From: Geothermobacter sp964441925
GTDB lineage: Bacteria > Desulfobacterota > Desulfuromonadia > Desulfuromonadales > Geothermobacteraceae
Direction: 5' to 3'
Length of the DNA stretch: 16,679 nt
NCBI GenBank assembly: GCA_964441925.1
Contig: CAYTVY010000052.1
Span: 1 to 16,679, forward strand
A program made the translations under genes and the position numbers. Positions within the stretch are counted from its first letter, which is position 1. Each line of letters starts with the position of its first letter. Positions 8,907-16,679 of the stretch are shown here, piece by piece. The notes beneath the pieces were generated by a model that worked only from the letters and a program-made list of their open reading frames with translations, was not told where the DNA came from and ran no database searches.

Positions 8907-10184
8907 ATGAGCCTGCTGATCAAGAACGGTCGTCTCGTCGACCCTGCCAGCGATACCGACGCCCAGCTCGATCTCTTTCTCGACAACGGCGTCGTCAGCG
9001 ACATCGGTCCCGGCCTCGACGTCGAGGCGGACGAGGTGATCGACGCCACCGGCAAGCTGGTGGTCCCCGGCCTGATCGACATTCACGTCCATCTGCGCGA
9101 TCCGGGGCTGGAATACAAGGAAGACATCGCCAGCGGCACCCTGGCCGCCGTCGCCGGCGGTTTCACCGCCGTCGCCTGCATGCCGAACACCCAGCCGGTC
9201 AACGACAACCTGGCGGTCACCCGCTACATCCAGAGCCGGGCCGCCGAGGTGGGGCACTGCCGGGTTCATCCCATTGCCGCCATCACCCGGGGGCTGAAGG
9301 GAGAGAGCCTGACCGAGATGGGTGAGCTGTCCGCCGAGGGCGTGGTCGGCTTCTCCGATGACGGCCGGCCGGTGGAAAGCGGCAGCGTCATGCGGCGGGC
9401 CCTCGAATACGTCCGGCCCTTCGGGGCGCCGGTCATCTCGCATGCCGAGGAGCTTTCCCTGGTCGGGGACGGCGTGATGAACGAAGGGTTCGTCGCCACC
9501 GAGCTCGGCCTGAAGGGCATCCCCTGGGTGGCGGAGGACGCCATGATCGCCCGCGACATCATGCTGGCCGAACTGACGGGCGGCCGACTGCACATCGCCC
9601 ACATCTCCACCCGCGGCGGCGTGGAGCTGGTCCGGCAGGCCAAGAAGCGGGGTGTCCGGGTGACCTGCGAGGCGACGCCGCACCACTTCACCCTGACCGA
9701 CGAGGCGGTGCGGGGCTACGACACCAACGCCAAGATGAACCCGCCGCTGCGCAGCGAAGACGACCGAACGGCGGTTCGCGAGGGACTGGCCGACGGCACC
9801 ATCGACGCCATTGCCACCGACCATGCGCCGCATCATTACGACGAAAAGAACGTCGAGTTCAACCTGGCGCTGAACGGCATCATCGGGCTGGAGACCGCCC
9901 TGCCGCTCACCCTGAAACTGGTGGAGGAGCAGGTCATCGATCTGAAGCGGGCCATCGCCCTGCTGACCTGCGGCCCGGCCGGGGCCCTGGGGCTGGCGGG
10001 CGGCCGTCTCGCCAAGGAGCAGCCGGCCGATGTCACGCTCATCGATCCGGAACGGGAATGGACCGTCGAGCCGGACAGCCTGCACTCCCGCAGCAAAAAC
10101 ACGCCGTTCGGCGGCTGGACCATGAAGGGTGCCGCCACCGTCACCATCGTGGGGGGCAGGGTCGCCTTCCGGCGGGAGGACTGA
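8907..10184 (+). CDS. pyrC: Dihydroorotase
   Basis: The 425-residue amidohydrolase interconverts carbamoyl aspartate and dihydroorotate. Metal-site residues are visible: His60 and His62 in DIHVHLRDPG, the aspartate of GFSDDGRP (151/152), His179 in ISHAEE, His232 in HIAHIST and Asp305 in ATDHAPHH. The long form with an aspartate at the bridging position matches the class I enzymes (Aquifex/Bacillus type) rather than the shorter E. coli class II enzyme with a carboxylated lysine. The substrate-binding segment KMNPPLRSEDD (276-286) is present. All metal residues are retained, so it is likely active and not a pseudo-dihydroorotase. AAGGAGAAA precedes the ATG. It follows pyrB by 26 bases in the same operon. 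Confidence 0.96.
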   Translation: MSLLIKNGRLVDPASDTDAQLDLFLDNGVVSDIGPGLDVEADEVIDATGKLVVPGLIDIHVHLRDPGLEYKEDIASGTLAAVAGGFTAVACMPNTQPVNDNLAVTRYIQSRAAEVGHCRVHPIAAITRGLKGESLTEMGELSAEGVVGFSDDGRPVESGSVMRRALEYVRPFGAPVISHAEELSLVGDGVMNEGFVATELGLKGIPWVAEDAMIARDIMLAELTGGRLHIAHISTRGGVELVRQAKKRGVRVTCEATPHHFTLTDEAVRGYDTNAKMNPPLRSEDDRTAVREGLADGTIDAIATDHAPHHYDEKNVEFNLALNGIIGLETALPLTLKLVEEQVIDLKRAIALLTCGPAGALGLAGGRLAKEQPADVTLIDPEREWTVEPDSLHSRSKNTPFGGWTMKGAATVTIVGGRVAFRRED

Positions 10185-10199
10185 CCGGGCAGAGAAGGG

Positions 10200-10221
10200 C
10201 GGGAGACACACGGGCCTCCCG
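10200..10221 (+). other. Small inverted repeat between pyrC and carA
   Basis: CGGGAG (10200-10205) and CTCCCG (10216-10221) can pair around a 10-nt loop in the 72-base gap between pyrC and carA. There is no T-tract and transcription is expected to continue into carA. It may be chance or a processing or stability element. Confidence 0.25.
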
Positions 10222-10256
10222 GAAACCACTCAGACGCAGCAAGGAGTGACAGCGAC

Positions 10257-11387
10257 ATGAAAGCGATTCTGGCCCTGGCCGACGGCAGGGTCTTTCACGG
10301 CCGTTCCATCGGCGCGCCCGGAGAAGTGACGGGCGAGGTGGTCTTCAACACCAGCATGACGGGTTACCAGGAAATCCTGACCGACCCATCCTATGCCGGC
10401 GAGATCGTCACCATGACCTACACCCAGATCGGCAACTACGGCATCAACCCGGAGGATGTCGAGTCCGACCGGCCGCATCTGCGGGGGTTCGTGGTGCGGG
10501 AAGCCTGCTCCTTCCCCTCGAACTGGCGCTCGACCATGAGCCTCGACGCCTACCTGAAGGAAAACGGTATCGTCGGCATCGAGGGCATCGACACCCGGGC
10601 CCTGGTGCGGCACATCCGCGACCGGGGAGCGCAGACCGGCATCATCTCGACCGTCGATGCCGATGCCGACAGCCTGGTGGCGAAAGCCCGGACGGCGCCG
10701 TCCATCGTCGGGCAGGACCTGGTGCGAACGGTGACCTGCGACAAGCCCTACGCCTGGTCCGAGGGCCCCTGGGACCTGCGGTCCGGCTACACGGCCGCCG
10801 GAAAGACGGACTGGCGGGTGGTGGCCTTCGACTTCGGCATCAAGCGCAACATCCTGCGCAACTTCGTCGCCCGCGGTTGCGAGGTGACCGTGGTGCCGGC
10901 CACCACCGGTGCCGATGAGGTGCTGGCCATGAACCCGGACGGCGTCTTTCTCAGCAACGGCCCCGGCGACCCCGAGCCGGTGACCTATGCCCAGGAAACG
11001 ATCCGCCGGCTGCTCGGCAAGGTCCCCCTGTTCGGCATCTGTCTCGGCCACCAGCTGATCTGCCTGGCGCTCGGCGGCCGGACCTACAAGCTCAAGTTCG
11101 GACATCGCGGCGGCAACCAGCCGGTCCGCCGGGGAACGGGGCCGAACGTCGAGATCACCGCCCAGAATCACGGCTTCGCCGTCGACGCCGACTCGCTGCA
11201 GGACGATGCCCTGATCACCCATGTCAACCTCAACGACAACACCGTCGAGGGGCTGCGTCACCGTGAACTGCCCTTGTTCTCGGTCCAGTATCACCCGGAG
11301 GCTTCGCCGGGACCGCACGATGCCAACTACCTCTTCGACGAGTTCATCAGACTGATGTCTGACTGGAAAAAGAAGAAATCTTCCTGA
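10257..11387 (+). CDS. carA: Carbamoyl-phosphate synthase small (glutaminase) subunit
   Basis: The 376-residue product hydrolyses glutamine and passes ammonia to CarB for carbamoyl phosphate synthesis, feeding both pyrimidine and arginine routes. The N-terminal CPSase small-chain domain (about 1-150) contains FNTSMTGYQEILTDPSYAG. The class I glutamine amidotransferase domain (about 185-370) has the catalytic triad Cys262 (FGICLGHQ), His346 and Glu348 (YHPEASPGPHD), plus SNGPGDP (233-239). The protein ends in a lysine-rich tail (KKKKSS). AAGGAG precedes the ATG. Its place inside a PyrR-controlled operon suggests that pyrimidines dominate its regulation. Confidence 0.97.
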   Translation: MKAILALADGRVFHGRSIGAPGEVTGEVVFNTSMTGYQEILTDPSYAGEIVTMTYTQIGNYGINPEDVESDRPHLRGFVVREACSFPSNWRSTMSLDAYLKENGIVGIEGIDTRALVRHIRDRGAQTGIISTVDADADSLVAKARTAPSIVGQDLVRTVTCDKPYAWSEGPWDLRSGYTAAGKTDWRVVAFDFGIKRNILRNFVARGCEVTVVPATTGADEVLAMNPDGVFLSNGPGDPEPVTYAQETIRRLLGKVPLFGICLGHQLICLALGGRTYKLKFGHRGGNQPVRRGTGPNVEITAQNHGFAVDADSLQDDALITHVNLNDNTVEGLRHRELPLFSVQYHPEASPGPHDANYLFDEFIRLMSDWKKKKSS

Positions 11388-11397
11388 GTTGCAACAG

Positions 11398-11413
11398 AAC
11401 AGCTCATGCTGTT
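11398..11413 (+). other. Short perfect hairpin between carA and carB
   Basis: AACAGC (11398-11403) and GCTGTT (11408-11413) form a six-pair stem with a TCAT loop in the 63-base spacer between carA and carB. Only an imperfect T-rich stretch (TTTAT) follows, so it is a poor terminator. It ends about 25 nt before the carB Shine-Dalgarno sequence. It might tune the CarA:CarB ratio, but this is a guess. Confidence 0.3.
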
Positions 11414-11450
11414 TATCAAGTTCGGCAGGGGCCGACGAGAAGGATAGACC

Positions 11451-14704
<3,254 letters not shown>

Positions 14705-14705
<1 letters not shown>

Positions 14706-14732
14706 CACGCCCGGCGGGCGTGTTCCTTTTTT
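14705..14732 (+). terminator. Intrinsic terminator of the pyr operon
   Basis: ACACGCCC (14705-14712) and GGGCGTGT (14716-14723) form a perfect eight-pair stem with a GGC loop. After TCC come six T residues (14727-14732). The stem begins on the last base of the carB stop codon, so it should terminate the pyrR-carB message efficiently. Confidence 0.85.
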
Positions 14733-14746
14733 GCGTGACGAGAACC

Positions 14747-14778
14747 ATTGGGCGGGTTATCCCGCCCAATCAATTTTT
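14747..14778 (+). terminator. Second hairpin with T-tract, next to the greA ribosome-binding site
   Basis: ATTGGGCGGG (14747-14756) and CCCGCCCAAT (14761-14770) form a perfect ten-pair stem with a TTAT loop. CAA and five T residues (14774-14778) follow. The greA Shine-Dalgarno GGTGAGG begins on the next base (14779) and the ATG is at 14793. It can be a backup pyr terminator, an attenuator in the greA leader, or both. No clear greA promoter is visible in the 14 bases between this hairpin and the first terminator. Confidence 0.75.
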
Positions 14779-14792
14779 GGTGAGGTTAGTCC

Positions 14793-15269
14793 ATGTCCAG
14801 TCAGATTCCGATGACCCGAGCCGGCTACGAACGGCTCCAGGAGGAGCTGAAGCACCTGACCCGCGTCGAGCGTCCCCGGGTTGTCGAGGCGATCGCCGAG
14901 GCCCGCAGTCACGGTGATCTTTCGGAAAATGCCGAGTATGAGGCCGCCAAGGACCGGCAGGCCTTCATCGAGGGACGTATCCAGGAGCTGAACGACAAGA
15001 TCGCCCGGGCCCAGGTGATCGACCCGGCGCAGATCGACAGCGACAAGGTCGTCTTCGGCGCCACGGTCACCCTGTTCGACACCGAGAGCGAGACCGAAGT
15101 CACCTACCAGATCGTCGGTGAGGACGAGGCCGACATCAAGGAAGGCAAGATCTCCGTCACCTCGCCGGTCGGCAAGGCCCTGATCGGCCATCAGGTCGAC
15201 GACGAGGTGCAGATCCGGGTTCCTTCCGGCGTCAAGATCTACGAGATCACCGACATCCGTTACGAGTGA
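14793..15269 (+). CDS. greA: Transcription elongation factor GreA
   Basis: The 158-residue product is a normal-length GreA, which binds the RNA polymerase secondary channel and stimulates cleavage of backtracked transcripts. The N-terminal coiled coil (about 8-75) carries the acidic tip GDLSENAEYEAAK (41-53), with Asp42 and Glu45 at the catalytic positions. The C-terminal FKBP-like domain contains ISVTSPVGKALIGHQVDDEV (residues about 125-144). GGTGAGG supports the ATG at 14793. It lies directly after the pyr operon terminators, so it either depends on read-through or uses a promoter that I could not find, possibly inside carB. Confidence 0.97.
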   Translation: MSSQIPMTRAGYERLQEELKHLTRVERPRVVEAIAEARSHGDLSENAEYEAAKDRQAFIEGRIQELNDKIARAQVIDPAQIDSDKVVFGATVTLFDTESETEVTYQIVGEDEADIKEGKISVTSPVGKALIGHQVDDEVQIRVPSGVKIYEITDIRYE

Positions 15270-15316
15270 GCGAACGGCAACTCTTGCCGCAACTGTCGGT
15301 ATTTATTGGAAAATGA

Positions 15317-15350
15317 GGCAAAGGCGAAGCGATTGGGCTTCGCCTTTGCC
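15317..15350. repeat. Perfect 14-bp inverted repeat between greA and recG
   Basis: GGCAAAGGCGAAGC (15317-15330) and GCTTCGCCTTTGCC (15337-15350) pair without mismatch around a 6-nt loop. On the plus strand no T-tract follows; on the minus strand the stem is followed by TCATTTTCC. It most likely ends the greA transcript as a T-poor terminator or protects its 3' end. It finishes 23 bases before the recG start codon and may overlap the recG promoter. Confidence 0.7.
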
Positions 15351-15373
15351 ATCTGATGTACTAAAATGGCGTC

Positions 15374-16679
15374 ATGTGCGCCGAATCCAGCCCCCTGCAC
15401 CAGCCCCTGTCGGTTCTGCGCGGCGTCGGTCCGCGTCTGATCGAGCGGTTCGCCCGCATGCAGATCCGTTCCGTCGAGGATCTGCTCTACACCCTGCCAC
15501 ACCGTTACGAAGACCGTCGCAAACTCAGCAGGATAGCCCGGTTGCGCCCCGGTTGCACCGAGATCTTCACCGGCGAGATCCTTGCCTCGGCCGAGGTGCG
15601 CTCCGGGCGTTCGGGACGGGCGATGTGGGAGGTGGTGGTCGGTGACGGCAGTGGCACCATCGTTCTCAGGTGGTTTCATTACCGCCGCTCCTGGCAGCAG
15701 AAGACCTACCGGGTGGGACGCCGGGCGATCTTTCGGGGCGAAGTGAAACGCTTCGCCGGCCGGTGCGAGGTTCTGCATCCGGAAGCCGACTTTCTGTCCC
15801 CCGGACAGGATGCCGAATCCTTCATGCATGCCGATCCACTCAGCTTCGGCCGCATCCTGCCGATCTATCCTCTGACCGAAGGTCTGCACCAGCGCGCCGC
15901 CCGCAAGATCTGGAAGGAGGCCGTCGGGCGCTTTTCCTCTCTGGTCGAAACCCACATTCCGGACGAGCTGCTGCGCAAAAGAAAGCTGCCCCCCCTCGAT
16001 ATTGCCCTGCGACAGGTCCACTGGCCGGACAACGATGCGGATTTCAACGCCCTGCAGCGGGGAGACGACCCCTGTCGCCGGGCCCTGGTCTACGACGAAT
16101 TTTTCTATCTCGAACTGGGACTGCTGCTGCGTCGCAAGGGCATCCGCCTGGAGGAGGGGATTCCTTTCCGGGTCGAACACCGCTTCACCCGCCCGCTGGC
16201 CGCCATGCTTCCCTTCCGGCTGACGGCCGCCCAGAAGCGGGTGCTGGGCGAGATCAAACGCGACCTGCAGCAGCCGCACCCGATGCACCGCCTGGTGCAG
16301 GGGGATGTCGGCAGCGGCAAGACCGTCGTCGCCCTGATGGCGGCCCTGCTGGCGATCGAAAACGAAACCCAGGTCGCCGTTGTCGCCCCCACCGAGATTC
16401 TGGCGGAACAGCATTTCCGGTTTTTCAGCCACTGGCTGGAGAAACTGGGGCTGCGCGCCGTCCTGTTGTCCGGCACCCGAAAGGCGACGGAAAAGAAGCG
16501 TGCCCAGGAGCAGATCGCGGCAGGGCAGGTCCATCTGGTCGTTGGCACCCACGCCGTACTGCAGGAAGGCATCCGTTTTCACCGGCTGGGACTCGGCATC
16601 GTCGACGAGCAGCACCGGTTCGGAGTGCAACAACGGCAGGTTCTGAAACAGAAGGGGGAAAATCCCCACATTCTGGTCA
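15374..16679 (+). CDS. recG: ATP-dependent DNA helicase RecG (3' end outside window)
   Basis: About 435 residues of RecG are present and the frame is still open at the window edge; the family is usually near 700 residues, so roughly a third is missing. RecG remodels stalled replication forks and Holliday junctions. The N-terminal wedge/OB region opens with LSVLRGVGPRLIERFARM and LLYTLPHRYEDRR. Helicase motifs follow: LTAAQKRVL (Q-motif region), Walker A GDVGSGKT (310-317, Lys316), motif Ia APTEILAEQH and motif II DEQHRFGV (411-418). The ATG at 15374 is the first possible start, because an in-frame TAA lies at 15362-15364. There is no Shine-Dalgarno sequence. A TAAAAT element at 15362-15367 lies seven bases before the ATG, which suggests a leaderless message. 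Confidence 0.95.
   Translation, partial: MCAESSPLHQPLSVLRGVGPRLIERFARMQIRSVEDLLYTLPHRYEDRRKLSRIARLRPGCTEIFTGEILASAEVRSGRSGRAMWEVVVGDGSGTIVLRWFHYRRSWQQKTYRVGRRAIFRGEVKRFAGRCEVLHPEADFLSPGQDAESFMHADPLSFGRILPIYPLTEGLHQRAARKIWKEAVGRFSSLVETHIPDELLRKRKLPPLDIALRQVHWPDNDADFNALQRGDDPCRRALVYDEFFYLELGLLLRRKGIRLEEGIPFRVEHRFTRPLAAMLPFRLTAAQKRVLGEIKRDLQQPHPMHRLVQGDVGSGKTVVALMAALLAIENETQVAVVAPTEILAEQHFRFFSHWLEKLGLRAVLLSGTRKATEKKRAQEQIAAGQVHLVVGTHAVLQEGIRFHRLGLGIVDEQHRFGVQQRQVLKQKGENPHILV

Noticed and set aside
15260..16669. Minus-strand open frame (469 codons) opposite recG
   Set aside because: recG on the plus strand has intact helicase motifs; the opposite frame has none and only continues through the greA-recG gap by chance.

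Overview
This is a GC-rich (roughly 60-65 % by eye) bacterial chromosome segment made of ordinary housekeeping and nucleotide-metabolism genes. Twelve protein genes are supported: eleven complete ones and recG, which runs off the right edge. Gene content and order (lepA-lepB, then pyrR-pyrB-pyrC-carA-carB, then greA), the presence of pyrR in what looks like a Gram-negative genome, and the lipoprotein-type COG4324 peptidase suggest a member of the Desulfuromonadia (Geobacter/Desulfuromonas relatives). That placement is inference from gene style; no species is claimed.

Layout. Bases 1-160 hold a promoter and a leader with a hairpin for a dGTPase-like HD hydrolase gene (161-1294). A membrane-anchored GGDEF-EAL protein follows (1351-2919) whose GGDEF half looks catalytically dead. 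It converges on yhbY, an RNA-binding ribosome-assembly factor on the minus strand (2934-3227). A 228-base divergent spacer separates yhbY from a COG4324 lipoprotein peptidase (3456-4529), which ends in an intrinsic terminator. A new promoter then drives lepA-lepB (4714-7181), which overlap by an ATGA.

The main block is a pyrimidine operon. It has a strong sigma70-type promoter (7198-7226) and a leader of about 150 nt carrying a PyrR-binding stem-loop (7244-7276) and an intrinsic terminator (7320-7349). The genes pyrR, pyrB, pyrC, carA and carB follow. Together they make carbamoyl phosphate, carbamoyl aspartate and dihydroorotate, with PyrR probably sensing UMP and ending transcription in the leader. 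pyrD, pyrE and pyrF are not in the window. Two tandem terminator hairpins separate carB from greA, the second lying against the greA ribosome-binding site. A perfect 14-bp inverted repeat then separates greA from recG.

I found no mobile element, phage gene, CRISPR, tRNA, rRNA or defence system. The most interesting items are regulatory: the PyrR attenuator outside its classical Gram-positive setting, the hairpin at the greA leader, the two genes that look leaderless (recG and the COG4324 peptidase), an AT-rich slippery patch in the dGTPase gene, and substituted ligand residues in the GGDEF-EAL protein.
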